A stretch of DNA of 64,000 nt from Clostridia bacterium (GTDB lineage Bacteria > Bacillota_A > Clostridia > TANB77 > CAG-508): positions 98,752 through 162,751 of the forward strand of contig JAFVGB010000012.1 in assembly GCA_017475185.1 (NCBI GenBank). The letters run 5' to 3'. The notes under the pieces were generated by a model that ran no database searches, had not been told where the DNA came from, and worked only from the letters and a program-made list of their open reading frames with translations. Of the stretch, positions 25,775 to 34,266 are shown in pieces (within the stretch, counting starts at the first letter, position 1; every line of letters begins with the position of its first letter). A program made the position numbers and the translations under genes.

Positions 25775-28411
25775 ACTCAATTTTTCTTTCATCTTAACAA
25801 TAGTATTAAGTGCATCTATTGGTGTCAATTGATTTATATCAATCTTATCAAACTCACTTGCAACTTCTGCTAATTTGAAATTAAACATATCAACCTGCCC
25901 TGCAACTACTTTCTTACTTTCCTTTTCAATAACTCTATTGTTCAAAATATTTCTTCTTTCCAAAGAACGTAGAATTTCATTAGCTTTCTTCGTAACATTT
26001 TGTGGAACACCCGCTAAACGTGCAACATGAACACCATAACTTTCATCAGTTCCACCTTTTACAATTTTTCTCAAGAAAATTATATCTTCTCCCTTTTCTT
26101 TTACAGCGATTGAGTAATTTTTTACACCATCTATTTTTTCTTCAAGTTCAGTTAATTCATGATAATGCGTTGCAAATAATGTCTTAGCACCACATAAATT
26201 TTTATCTGCAATATGTTCTGCAACAGCCCATGCAATAGATAATCCATCATATGTTGATGTTCCTCTTCCAATTTCGTCTAAAATAACTAAACTATTTGAT
26301 GTAGCTTCTTTAAGAATTGTTGCAACTTCCATCATTTCAACCATGAATGTACTTTGCCCCATTGATAAATCATCTGAAGCTCCAACTCTTGTAAATATTT
26401 TATCAACAACACCAATTCGTGCTTCTGATGCAGGAACATAACTTCCTATTTGAGCCATTAATGTAATTAATGCTACTTGTCTCATATATGTTGATTTACC
26501 GGCCATATTTGGTCCTGTAATTATTGCCAAACGATTGCTAGACTTGTCTAGATAAGTATCATTTGGAACAAATTCGCCAGCTTGAGACATTTTTTCAATA
26601 ACAGGGTGACGTCCGTCTTTTATATCTATAATCCCTTCATTATCAACCACAGGTTTTACATAGTTCATATCTTCTGCAACTGTTGCAAATGACGTTAAAA
26701 CATCTAAAGTTGCAACAATGTTTGATGTTTTTTGAATTCTCTGAATTTGTTTTTCAATTGATTCTCGAACATCTGTAAAAGCCTTATATTCCAAGTTTAT
26801 TACCTTTTCCTCTGCCCCTAAAATCTGATTTTCCAAATTCTTAAGCTCTTCAGTTACATATCTTTCAGCATTTGTTAATGTTTGTTTTCTAATGTATCTA
26901 TCTGGAACCATACCTAAATTAGATTTTGTAACTTCAATAAAATATCCGAAAACTTTATTAAATCCTACTTTTAATCCTTTAATTCCAGTTGCTTCTCTTT
27001 CTTTAGCTTCCAATTGAACAATCCATGTTTTTCCTTCAGTTGTAGCCTTTTTTAATTGGTCTATTTCAGGGTCGTATCCTAATTTGATAATTCCCCCCTC
27101 TTTCACACTAATTGGTGGTTCTTCTACAATAGATTTTTCAATTAATTCATATACATCTTCTAAAACATCTAATTCCTCATATAATTCTCTCAACATTCCA
27201 GATTCAGTTTTAGATAGAATTTCTTTTACTTCTGGTAATTGTTTAACAGAGTTTTTCAAAGAAATCAAATCTCTACCATTTGCATTTCCATAAGCAATTT
27301 TTCCTGCTAATCTTTCAATATCATAAACCTTTTTCAAACTATCAATTATATCACCTTTAAGAATAATGCTATTTTTTAGTTCTTTTACAGAATCTAATCT
27401 TTTATTAATTTCTTTTACATCAATTAATGGATCATTAATCCATCTTCTCAAAAGTCTTCCTCCCATTGATGTTGAAGTTTTATCAAGTACCCATAGAAGT
27501 GTTCCTTTTTTTGATTTATCACGCATTTTTTCTGTTAATTCTAAATTTCTTCTGGCATTTATGTCTAGTGACATATATTGTGTTATATTGTAGATTTTTA
27601 TCGTATTTATATGTTCAAGATTCGTTTTCTGTGTTTCTGTTAAATACGTTATTAATGCATTTATTGCTGGAACCATTAGATTTTTGTTATCTATTTCCTG
27701 CATTTGTTCTTTAGTAGAAATTTTCTTTCCATCTTTTGAGTTGTCGCTAACTACATTGTACATTTGTAATAAAAGCTCAGTCTCATCATTAAAATTCTCT
27801 TCTTTTTCTAATGAAACATATACTTTAAATCTTTCCTGAATTTTGCTTAATTCAGATTTAGTTTCAAACATCATTTTATTAACTATAACTTCAGATGGAG
27901 AATATCTTGAAATCTCATCCAACAACTTTGAAAAGTTATTATTTTCACAAATTTGAGTTGCATAAAAATCACCTGTTGAAACATCACAAACACCCAAGCC
28001 ATAGTAAATTCCAGTTTTATATATACTCATTATATAATTATTTTTCTTTTCTTCTAATAGATTTGATTCAATAACTGTACCTGGAGTTACAACTCTTATA
28101 ACCTCTCTTTTTACAATTCCCTTAGCTTCTTTAGGATCTTCCATTTGCTCACAAATAGCAACTTTGTAACCTTTTGATATAAGTCTTGCTATATATCCTT
28201 CAGCTGCATGAAATGGAATTCCAGCCATTGGAGCTCTTTCCGCCTGGCCACAGTCTTTTCCTGTTAAAGTTATTTCTAATTCTCTTGACACAGTAATAGC
28301 ATCATCAAAAAACATTTCATAAAAATCGCCTAATCTGTAAAACAAGATACAATCACTGTATTCTTCCTTTGTCTTTAAATAATGTTGCATCATTGGTGAA
28401 AATTCTGCCAT
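25772..28411 (-). CDS. mutS: DNA mismatch repair protein MutS
   Basis: 879 residues, the usual length. The mismatch-recognition motif is present (DFYEMF, about 27-32). The ATPase has Walker A GPNMAGKST (about 625), DEIGRGTST (Walker B region) and the TLFATHYHEL histidine switch. MutS finds mismatches after replication and recruits MutL. Start at 28411 (MAEFSPMM) is chosen because AGGAGG lies about 10 nt upstream and families begin there; the longer open frame runs through a repeat. It follows miaB in the usual Clostridia order, separated by two GGACGGTC repeats. No mutL is seen downstream. Confidence 0.97.
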   Translation of the reverse strand: MAEFSPMMQHYLKTKEEYSDCILFYRLGDFYEMFFDDAITVSRELEITLTGKDCGQAERAPMAGIPFHAAEGYIARLISKGYKVAICEQMEDPKEAKGIVKREVIRVVTPGTVIESNLLEEKKNNYIMSIYKTGIYYGLGVCDVSTGDFYATQICENNNFSKLLDEISRYSPSEVIVNKMMFETKSELSKIQERFKVYVSLEKEENFNDETELLLQMYNVVSDNSKDGKKISTKEQMQEIDNKNLMVPAINALITYLTETQKTNLEHINTIKIYNITQYMSLDINARRNLELTEKMRDKSKKGTLLWVLDKTSTSMGGRLLRRWINDPLIDVKEINKRLDSVKELKNSIILKGDIIDSLKKVYDIERLAGKIAYGNANGRDLISLKNSVKQLPEVKEILSKTESGMLRELYEELDVLEDVYELIEKSIVEEPPISVKEGGIIKLGYDPEIDQLKKATTEGKTWIVQLEAKEREATGIKGLKVGFNKVFGYFIEVTKSNLGMVPDRYIRKQTLTNAERYVTEELKNLENQILGAEEKVINLEYKAFTDVRESIEKQIQRIQKTSNIVATLDVLTSFATVAEDMNYVKPVVDNEGIIDIKDGRHPVIEKMSQAGEFVPNDTYLDKSSNRLAIITGPNMAGKSTYMRQVALITLMAQIGSYVPASEARIGVVDKIFTRVGASDDLSMGQSTFMVEMMEVATILKEATSNSLVILDEIGRGTSTYDGLSIAWAVAEHIADKNLCGAKTLFATHYHELTELEEKIDGVKNYSIAVKEKGEDIIFLRKIVKGGTDESYGVHVARLAGVPQNVTKKANEILRSLERRNILNNRVIEKESKKVVAGQVDMFNFKLAEVASEFDKIDINQLTPIDALNTIVKMKEKLS

Positions 28412-28429
28412 TTTCTTTTTCCTCCTTTT

Positions 28430-28461
28430 GAAACATTTTTGGACGGTCTTTTTTTGTTTCA
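28430..28461 (+). repeat. GGACGGTC dispersed repeat, tandem copy 1
   Basis: Full unit bounded by GAAACA and TGTTTC with core TTGGACGGTCTTT. It lies between the mutS ribosome site and miaB. Confidence 0.85.
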
Positions 28462-28466
28462 TTTTT

Positions 28467-28498
28467 GAAACATTTTTTGGACGGTCTTTCTTGTTTCA
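28467..28498 (+). repeat. GGACGGTC dispersed repeat, tandem copy 2
   Basis: Second full unit in the same orientation, 5 nt after the first, bounded by GAAACA and TGTTTC. It ends at the miaB stop codon. Confidence 0.85.
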
Positions 28499-28500
28499 TT

Positions 28501-29895
28501 TTATAAAATTTCGCCTTTCAAATACCACATATGTTCTGAAATGATTTTCAAATCTACCATATTTCCAATCATTTCTATGCATCCTTCAAAATTTACTACT
28601 TTATTTGAGTCTGTTCTTCCTGTTAGAATGCTGTTATTTGTTTTGCTAACACCTTCTACAAGAACTTTTTGTATTGTTCCGATATATTTTTGATTGTTTT
28701 CTGCAATTTGGCTTTCAACTAACTCTTTTAATCTATTAAATCTCTCATGTTTTATTTCTTCTGGAACTTGATTTTCCATTCTATCACCTGGTGTTCCAAC
28801 TCTTCTTGAATAGATAAACATAAAGACTTGTTCAAACTTAACTTGTCTTACCACATCTAAAGTATCTTCGAAGTCTTCCTCTGTTTCCCCTGGAAAACCT
28901 ACTATTATATCTGTTGAAAATACAACTTCTGGAATCATTTTTTTCATTTTTTCAGCTAATGCTAAAAATTGTTCCTTTGTATATTTTCTGTTCATAACTT
29001 TTAGAATTTGTGTACTACCAGATTGTAATGGCAAGTGAACAATTTTGCTTACTTTTTCACAATCGCGTATTGCTTCAATAACATCATCTGTGAAATCCTT
29101 TGGGTGTGGAGATACAAAACGTATTCTTTCAATTCCATCTATTTTGTTTACCGCTCTTAAAAGATCAGCAAAACTTTTAATGTCACTTTCAAAATCCTTT
29201 TTTCCACTTCTCAAATATGAATTAACATTTTGTCCTAACAAAGTAATTTCTTTATAACCTTGAGCAGCTAATTCTCTTACTTCGTTTAAAATATCTTCCG
29301 GATTTCTGCTTCTTTCTCTTCCACGAACATATGGAACTATGCAGAAACTACAAAAATTATTACATCCATTCATTATTGTTACAGATGCTTTAATGTTATC
29401 ATTTCTTTTTATTGGCAATCCTTCAATAATTTCACCATCAATATCTAAAATATCTTCAATTCTTTTATTATTAATTATTTTAGAATATAGGTCTTCTGGG
29501 AATTTATGTAATGTATGAGTTCCGAAAACAATGTCAAAATATGGGTAGCTTTGTTTTAATTTTTCAACAATATGTTTTTCTTGCATCATGCATCCACCAA
29601 TTGCAATTATTGTTCCACGTTTTTCTTTAACTTTTTTAACTTCACCTAGTTTTCCAAATAACCTATCCTCTGCATTTTCTCTAACACAACAGGTATTGAA
29701 CACAACTAAATCAGACTCTTCTAAATTATCTGTTTTTGTATAACCCATTTTCTCAATCATACCACATAATTTTTCAGAGTCGTTTTCATTTAACTGACAT
29801 CCCATTGTCATAATTAAATATTTTAAGTTTTTTCCATCGTTTATTTTCTTTACTTTATCTATGTATTGTAATTCATTTTCAATATTTAAACTCAC
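28501..29895 (-). CDS. miaB: tRNA-2-methylthio-N6-dimethylallyladenosine synthase MiaB
   Basis: 464 residues. The N-terminal UPF0004 domain has TMGCQLNENDSE and three cysteines for one cluster (CQ, CCV, GGCM). The radical-SAM CxxxCxxC is in CNNFCSFC (about 178-185), followed by YVRGRERSR. The C-terminus is a TRAM domain. It adds a methylthio group to i6A37 of tRNAs reading UNN codons. The start is a GTG at 29895 behind AAGGAG (9-nt gap). It precedes mutS, as in many Bacillota. Confidence 0.96.
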   Translation of the reverse strand: MSLNIENELQYIDKVKKINDGKNLKYLIMTMGCQLNENDSEKLCGMIEKMGYTKTDNLEESDLVVFNTCCVRENAEDRLFGKLGEVKKVKEKRGTIIAIGGCMMQEKHIVEKLKQSYPYFDIVFGTHTLHKFPEDLYSKIINNKRIEDILDIDGEIIEGLPIKRNDNIKASVTIMNGCNNFCSFCIVPYVRGRERSRNPEDILNEVRELAAQGYKEITLLGQNVNSYLRSGKKDFESDIKSFADLLRAVNKIDGIERIRFVSPHPKDFTDDVIEAIRDCEKVSKIVHLPLQSGSTQILKVMNRKYTKEQFLALAEKMKKMIPEVVFSTDIIVGFPGETEEDFEDTLDVVRQVKFEQVFMFIYSRRVGTPGDRMENQVPEEIKHERFNRLKELVESQIAENNQKYIGTIQKVLVEGVSKTNNSILTGRTDSNKVVNFEGCIEMIGNMVDLKIISEHMWYLKGEIL

Positions 29896-29934
29896 GGTAC
29901 AAATCTCCTTACTTTTTTCATCAAAATTTCCTTT

Positions 29935-29963
29935 ATTTTACTATAATTAGTCATTTTTTTCAA
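29935..29963 (-). promoter_or_regulatory. Candidate promoter of miaB-mutS
   Basis: TTGAAA (29958-29963), a 17-nt spacer and TAAAAT (29935-29940), about 40 nt before the GTG start. Confidence 0.5.
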
Positions 29964-29972
29964 GAGTTTTTT

Positions 29973-30024
29973 AATTGGGGACGGAGATTTTTTAAAATTT
30001 TTAAAAAAATCTCCGTCCCCAATT
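29973..30024. repeat. Large palindrome with GGGGACGGAGATTT arms
   Basis: Two arms of about 21 bp (AATTGGGGACGGAGATTTTT and its complement) are separated by an A/T centre. The GGGGACGG element recalls the GGACGGTC family elsewhere in the window but the flanks differ. It lies between rpmE and miaB and could also end or insulate transcription. Confidence 0.8.
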
Positions 30025-30030
30025 TAAAGC

Positions 30031-30060
30031 AAAAAAAATAGCCCTTCAATTTGGCTATCT
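30031..30060 (-). terminator. Rho-independent terminator of rpmE
   Basis: Stem ATAGCC/GGCTAT with a 9-nt loop followed by eight T in the minus direction, starting 9 nt after the stop codon. Confidence 0.8.
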
Positions 30061-30068
30061 TTTCTAAA

Positions 30069-30269
30069 TTATGCAATTCCGAATTTTTTCTTAAATTTAT
30101 CTGCTCTACCACCTGTTGTTTCTCTTTTTAAGTTACCTGTCCAATATGGATGACATTTTGAACAAATATCAACTTTCATATCAGCCTTTGTAGAATTTGT
30201 TTTCATAACGTTACCACAAGCACATGTAATTGTTGCTTCTGTGTAGTTTGGATGTAATCCTTCTCTCAT
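30069..30269 (-). CDS. rpmE: 50S ribosomal protein L31, zinc-binding form
   Basis: 66 residues, standard length. MREGLHPNY at the start, the CACGN motif at about 15-19 and DICSKCHPYWTG at about 33-44 give the Cys ligands of the zinc-containing L31. The start at 30269 is set by family length and AGAGGTG upstream; the frame is open further but unsupported. It has its own promoter and terminator. Confidence 0.97.
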   Translation of the reverse strand: MREGLHPNYTEATITCACGNVMKTNSTKADMKVDICSKCHPYWTGNLKRETTGGRADKFKKKFGIA

Positions 30270-30312
30270 TTTGTATTCACCTCTCTTATTAAAAATAAAA
30301 TCACTGTTTAAT

Positions 30313-30341
30313 ATATTACCACAATTGAAATTATTTTTCAA
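30313..30341 (-). promoter_or_regulatory. Promoter of rpmE
   Basis: TTGAAA (30336-30341), a 17-nt spacer and TAATAT (30313-30318), about 44 nt before the start codon. Confidence 0.55.
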
Positions 30342-30351
30342 TAGTTTTTTA

Positions 30352-30525
30352 TTATTTTATAACATTTTCTGCTTTTTCAGCATCCTGTTGGTCTTGAATA
30401 TATTGTGCTGATGATAGTAATTCATCTTCAATAGATAAATTTTTAACTAGTTTTGTAATTACATTAAATAAACATGCTACAATTAATATAAACATTAATA
30501 ATTTTTTCCAAATTTTTGCTAGCAT
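30352..30525 (-). CDS. Small membrane protein of 57 residues, unknown function
   Basis: MLAKIWKKLLMFILIVACLF opens a basic, then hydrophobic segment of about 20 residues. A charged tail rich in Glu, Asp and Gln follows and ends KAENVIK. It therefore looks like a single-span membrane peptide with a short acidic tail. The AAAGGAG ribosome site lies 6 nt before the ATG. A near-perfect promoter (TTGACA, 16 nt, TATAAT at 30559-30586) sits just upstream, which makes a real gene much more likely than a chance frame. It lies between recG and rpmE. No family recognised. Confidence 0.7.
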   Translation of the reverse strand: MLAKIWKKLLMFILIVACLFNVITKLVKNLSIEDELLSSAQYIQDQQDAEKAENVIK

Positions 30526-30558
30526 AACTATCTCCTTTCACAAATATTGTACCCTTAT

Positions 30559-30586
30559 ATTATACTACATTTTTGAGATTTGTCAA
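30559..30586 (-). promoter_or_regulatory. Strong promoter of the small membrane protein
   Basis: Perfect TTGACA (30581-30586) and perfect TATAAT (30559-30564) with a 16-nt spacer, about 34 nt before the ATG. Confidence 0.8.
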
Positions 30587-30604
30587 CTTTTTTATTTTAG
30601 CCAC

Positions 30605-32650
30605 TTAAATCTCAATTCTATCTCCAAATTTCTTATCTACAATCATTTTTAAAGGTGCATTCTTCTCCTGCAACAACTCTGGATCTTCCTCTATAATCCT
30701 AATTGCTAATGCTTGAACTGTTTGCAGAGTTGGCATATCTTCAAATAAATTAGCTATCTTAAATTCTGGAATACCATGTTGCCTTGTTCCAAAAAATTCA
30801 CCACTACCACGTAATTCTAAATCCTTTTCGGCAATAATAAATCCATTATTTGTATCTTGCATAATCTTCATACGTTGTCTTACAACATCTGAACCTCCAT
30901 TAAATTTCAAAATACAATATGATTGATAATCTCCTCTACCAACTCTTCCACGTAATTGATGTAATTGTGCTAGTCCAAATCTTTCAGCATTTTCTACTAT
31001 CATAATACTTGCATTTGGAACATTAACACCAACCTCTATAACAGTTGTCGAAATTAAGATATCTATCTCTCCATCTTTAAATTTCTGCATTATTTCATCT
31101 TTTTCTTTTGGACGCATTTTTCCATGAATATATTCAACTCTATAATTCTTAAATACATTATTTTTATAATCTTCAGCAAGTTCTATAACAGATTTTGCAT
31201 CAATCTCTTCATTTTCTTCAACTAAAGGACATACAATATATGCTTGCCTTCCTTCAGCAATTTGTTGTTTTACAAAGTTATTTACTCTTTCTGCCATTGA
31301 ACTTTTAACTGCATATGTTTCAATTTTCTTTCTATTTGGCGGCAATTCATCTATAATTGATATATCCAAATCTCCATACAATATAAGTGCCAATGTTCTT
31401 GGAATTGGTGTTGCAGTCATTACTAAAACATCTGGATTTGTTCCTTTTGCTGCTATCTTACTACGTTGTCTTACACCGAATCTGTGTTGTTCGTCTGTTA
31501 CAACTAATCCTAAATTATTGAAGATTACATTATCCTCTAAAATAGCGTGTGTTCCTATTAAAACATCAATCTCTCCATTTTGTAATCTCTCTAAAATATC
31601 TTCTTTATTCTTTTTTGTAACACTACTTGTTAATAATTCACATCTAATTCCATACTTTCCCAAAACCTCTGAAAAACTTTCTAAATGTTGTGCTGCCAAA
31701 ATTGCTGTCGGTGCCATAATTGCAACTTGATATCCGCTTCTAACCGCCTTATATGCAGCAATTACAGACACAATAGTTTTACCAGAACCAACATCACCCT
31801 GAAGTAACCTATTCATAGTTTTTTGACTCTCCATGTTATTATCTATTTCTTCTAAAACACGTAATTGTGCCTTTGTTAAATTAAACGGTAAGTCATTTAT
31901 AACATCTGAAATTTTAACATTTTCATCAAATTTTATTCCTACTTTTTCTTGTGTATACTGAGTCTTTAGTTTTAATAATGCAAGTTGCATTCCAAGTAAT
32001 TCTTCAAATACAAATCTAGTACGAGCTCTCTTGAAGTCTGAAAACTCTTGTGGAAAATGTATGTTGTGTATTGCATTATTTATATTTAATAAATTATATT
32101 CTTTCCTTAAATATTCTGGAAGAGTTTCTTCTAATTCACCCTCAACCTCATTTAATCCTGTTTCAATAATTTGTCTTAAAGTTGTTTGAGATAACTTATA
32201 TGTAAGTGGATAAATCGGAATAATTTTTCCTGTATTTTTTGATGTTTCAGCGCTATCGTAAACAGGTGATGTCATTTCAACTCTATTTCCTTTTTTGCTT
32301 ACTTTACCATAAAAACTATATTCATTTCCAACTATAAACATCTTTTTTAAATATGGCTGATTATACCATGTTATAGTACATGGACCTGTTTCATCTCTTA
32401 TTATTAATTTATATATAACAAGATTCTTTCTCACTTTTAATTCTAACATTCTAGATACAACAAAACCTTTAACTAAGGCTTCTTCGCCATCTACTAATTC
32501 ATTTATTAGCTTTGGCTTGCTTCTATCTTCATAATCTCTTGGAAAATATGTTATCAAATCTTCCAATGTATATATTCCTAATTTATTTAATAAAACCACA
32601 CGGTTTGGACCTACTCCCTTTACATATTTAACATCATTTTTTAAATCCAT
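30605..32650 (-). CDS. recG: ATP-dependent DNA helicase RecG
   Basis: 681 residues, standard length. The N-terminal OB/wedge domain is followed by helicase motifs: LLQGDVGSGKT (Walker A, about 285), DEQHRFGVRQR (DExH-like), MTATPIPRTL, and QLRGRVGRGDYQSYC near 560. RecG remodels stalled replication forks and Holliday junctions. The start at 32650 is taken because AAAGGAG lies 9 nt upstream; the longer frame runs into a repeat. The transcript leader should contain two opposed GGACGGTC repeats. Confidence 0.97.
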   Translation of the reverse strand: MDLKNDVKYVKGVGPNRVVLLNKLGIYTLEDLITYFPRDYEDRSKPKLINELVDGEEALVKGFVVSRMLELKVRKNLVIYKLIIRDETGPCTITWYNQPYLKKMFIVGNEYSFYGKVSKKGNRVEMTSPVYDSAETSKNTGKIIPIYPLTYKLSQTTLRQIIETGLNEVEGELEETLPEYLRKEYNLLNINNAIHNIHFPQEFSDFKRARTRFVFEELLGMQLALLKLKTQYTQEKVGIKFDENVKISDVINDLPFNLTKAQLRVLEEIDNNMESQKTMNRLLQGDVGSGKTIVSVIAAYKAVRSGYQVAIMAPTAILAAQHLESFSEVLGKYGIRCELLTSSVTKKNKEDILERLQNGEIDVLIGTHAILEDNVIFNNLGLVVTDEQHRFGVRQRSKIAAKGTNPDVLVMTATPIPRTLALILYGDLDISIIDELPPNRKKIETYAVKSSMAERVNNFVKQQIAEGRQAYIVCPLVEENEEIDAKSVIELAEDYKNNVFKNYRVEYIHGKMRPKEKDEIMQKFKDGEIDILISTTVIEVGVNVPNASIMIVENAERFGLAQLHQLRGRVGRGDYQSYCILKFNGGSDVVRQRMKIMQDTNNGFIIAEKDLELRGSGEFFGTRQHGIPEFKIANLFEDMPTLQTVQALAIRIIEEDPELLQEKNAPLKMIVDKKFGDRIEI

Positions 32651-32676
32651 TAAATACGCTCCTTTCAATCTGATTT

Positions 32677-32708
32677 GAGACATTTTTGGACGGTCTTTTT
32701 TTGTCTCA
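32677..32708 (+). repeat. GGACGGTC dispersed repeat, GAGACA-ended copy
   Basis: Full unit bounded by GAGACA and TGTCTC, with core TTGGACGGTCTTT. Both ends carry the A-to-G / T-to-C change together compared with GAAACA/TGTTTC copies. Confidence 0.85.
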
Positions 32709-32713
32709 TTTTT

Positions 32714-32744
32714 GAGACAGTTTAAGACCGTCCCTAAATGTCTC
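32714..32744 (-). repeat. GGACGGTC dispersed repeat, inverted GAGACA-ended copy
   Basis: Opposite orientation to the copy at 32677, 5 nt away, again with GAGACA/TGTCTC ends and a GGGACGGTC core. Together they make a large palindrome in the recG leader. Confidence 0.85.
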
Positions 32745-32754
32745 AGCTACGATA

Positions 32755-32783
32755 ATTTTACTAAACATCTGTTTTTTTGTCAA
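32755..32783 (-). promoter_or_regulatory. Promoter of recG
   Basis: Perfect TTGACA (32778-32783), a 17-nt spacer and TAAAAT (32755-32760). The predicted leader of about 100 nt carries two inverted GGACGGTC repeats. Confidence 0.65.
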
Positions 32784-32805
32784 ACAATTAATTAATCATT
32801 TACTG

Positions 32806-32842
32806 AAAAAAAGATTGATTACCTATAATCAATCTTTTTTAC
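32806..32842 (-). terminator. Rho-independent terminator of the TetR-DUF998 operon
   Basis: Arms AAAAGATTGATTA and TAATCAATCTTTT with a 5-nt loop and flanking A/T runs, 23 nt after the stop of the DUF998 gene. Confidence 0.85.
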
Positions 32843-32864
32843 TTCAATATATAATTATAAACTC

Positions 32865-33497
32865 TTAATAATTAACCTTTTTAAATCCATATATTCCCAA
32901 TATTCCAGTAAATATAACCGCACTATATGTACTAAATCTTTCTAAAATACCAAATATTTCTTTTGGAACACTTTGACTACCTGCAGCACCTATAAACATT
33001 ACTACTAAAGCTGCTATAGCTAAAACTCCTAATAATTTATGTTTGCTTTCTCCTTTAAATGATCCAACTGAAATTAGTATTAAAGATATAATTGACATTA
33101 ATACAACCACAGCTGTTAAAATATAAACATGTATTATTGATTGCACACTTCCATCAAATCCACTGCTTGATAATGGGAATAAAGCATATCCAATTGCTGA
33201 TATAAAATTCATTATTGAAAATAAATATACGCCAATCCTTAGTGTCTTTTTGTTTTCATTTTTTATTAAAATACAAACACAAGCACAGCATAAACAATTA
33301 AGAATCTTGTATACTGTAACAAAACCGCTAGCTGTTACAAATGATGGTGCATCTGTTGCTGTTAAATCACTTACTGCTTGACTCATCCAATTATATCCAG
33401 GATAATTATATGCTCCAACTATGTCATGTAATAAATAAAATATTATACTTAAAACTCCACCTAAACATAACCAATTAATTAAACTTTTCTTTTTCAT
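32865..33497 (-). CDS. DUF998 family membrane protein
   Basis: 210 residues with six or seven membrane helices. The start LGGVLSIIFYLLHDIVG and the loop YPGYNWMSQAVSDLTATDAPS are typical of DUF998, a family of unknown function. It begins 6 nt after the TetR gene and must share its message, so the regulator most likely controls it. A ligand expelled or sensed at the membrane is possible but unproven. Confidence 0.88.
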   Translation of the reverse strand: MKKKSLINWLCLGGVLSIIFYLLHDIVGAYNYPGYNWMSQAVSDLTATDAPSFVTASGFVTVYKILNCLCCACVCILIKNENKKTLRIGVYLFSIMNFISAIGYALFPLSSSGFDGSVQSIIHVYILTAVVVLMSIISLILISVGSFKGESKHKLLGVLAIAALVVMFIGAAGSQSVPKEIFGILERFSTYSAVIFTGILGIYGFKKVNY

Positions 33498-33503
33498 ATT
33501 TTA

Positions 33504-34103
33504 TTACTCCTCCTCACTATATTGACTACAAAACCATTCTATATAATTTTGTATCATTTTTTCATCAAACTTTTCTTTTGTTTTTTTACAGTCAAGTTCA
33601 TAATCTATTAAAGAATGAATTGTCATTGCAAAAGACATTGCAGCTACATCTATATTATCAATGTTAATTTTATTGTTCTTTTGCAAAACATAAAATAAAT
33701 TTTTTGTTGCTGTAATCATCTTCTTTGTTTCTTCAACTAGAATTTCTGCCGCGTCTGAATTTATGGTTCTTTCTGAATATATTACTTTATAAAAATTATA
33801 CATTTTTTCATCTGTAACCATTTTCTTATAACTTAATACAGATTGATTCAATATTTCTTTTGCATTATATTTTTCCAAATAAGCACTATAGTCTATATTG
33901 TCTAAAGGTATTCCTTCTTTAGATTTTTCTCTAATAAATTGATACATTTCCTTTATCAAAATTTCCTTTGATTCAAAATGGTTGTATAAAGAAGGTTTTT
34001 TTATTCCTACTTTTTCAGCAATTTGAGACATAGATAAACTTTTTAATCCGTATTCAGCAGCTAATTCTAGTGTAGCATAAATTATTTCTTCTTTTTTATT
34101 CAT
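33504..34103 (-). CDS. TetR-family transcriptional regulator
   Basis: 199 residues. The N-terminal helix-turn-helix is clear: IIYATLELAAEYG, then MSQIAEKVGIKKPSLYNHFESKE (helix 2-3, about 24-46). The C-terminal ligand domain is not assignable. AGGAGG precedes the ATG. Its promoter contains the palindrome ACTACCGTTCGGTAGT in the spacer, so it should repress its own operon, which also holds the DUF998 gene. Confidence 0.93.
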   Translation of the reverse strand: MNKKEEIIYATLELAAEYGLKSLSMSQIAEKVGIKKPSLYNHFESKEILIKEMYQFIREKSKEGIPLDNIDYSAYLEKYNAKEILNQSVLSYKKMVTDEKMYNFYKVIYSERTINSDAAEILVEETKKMITATKNLFYVLQKNNKINIDNIDVAAMSFAMTIHSLIDYELDCKKTKEKFDEKMIQNYIEWFCSQYSEEE

Positions 34104-34122
34104 AAAAATTTCCTCCTATATT

Positions 34123-34152
34123 ATTATACTACCGTTCGGTAGTTTGTGTCAA
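34123..34152 (-). promoter_or_regulatory. Autoregulated promoter with TetR operator in the spacer
   Basis: Perfect TTGACA (34147-34152), 18-nt spacer and perfect TATAAT (34123-34128). The inverted repeat ACTACCGTTCGGTAGT (34128-34143, 7-bp arms) fills the spacer. A bound repressor would block RNA polymerase directly. Confidence 0.85.
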
Positions 34153-34194
34153 TAGTAATGCTTTTTTGTTAAAAAAATTTTTAACTTTTTTAGC

Positions 34195-34230
34195 AAAAAA
34201 GAGATTGATTAAGAATAATCAATCTCTTTT
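34195..34230 (-). terminator. Rho-independent terminator of the XRE-DUF4097-TraB operon
   Basis: Arms GAGATTGATTA and TAATCAATCTC with loop AGAA and A/T flanks, about 37 nt after the stop at 34267. Confidence 0.85.
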
Positions 34231-34266
34231 ATAATTCGTCTTTTATTATTTTTTCGATATATATCA

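Noticed and set aside
32806..34230. Two hairpins with almost the same stem (GATTGATTA) at 32806 and 34195, considered as a repeat family
   Set aside because: Both have flanking A/T runs and sit just behind stop codons, so they are terminators. Two copies are too few to claim a family.
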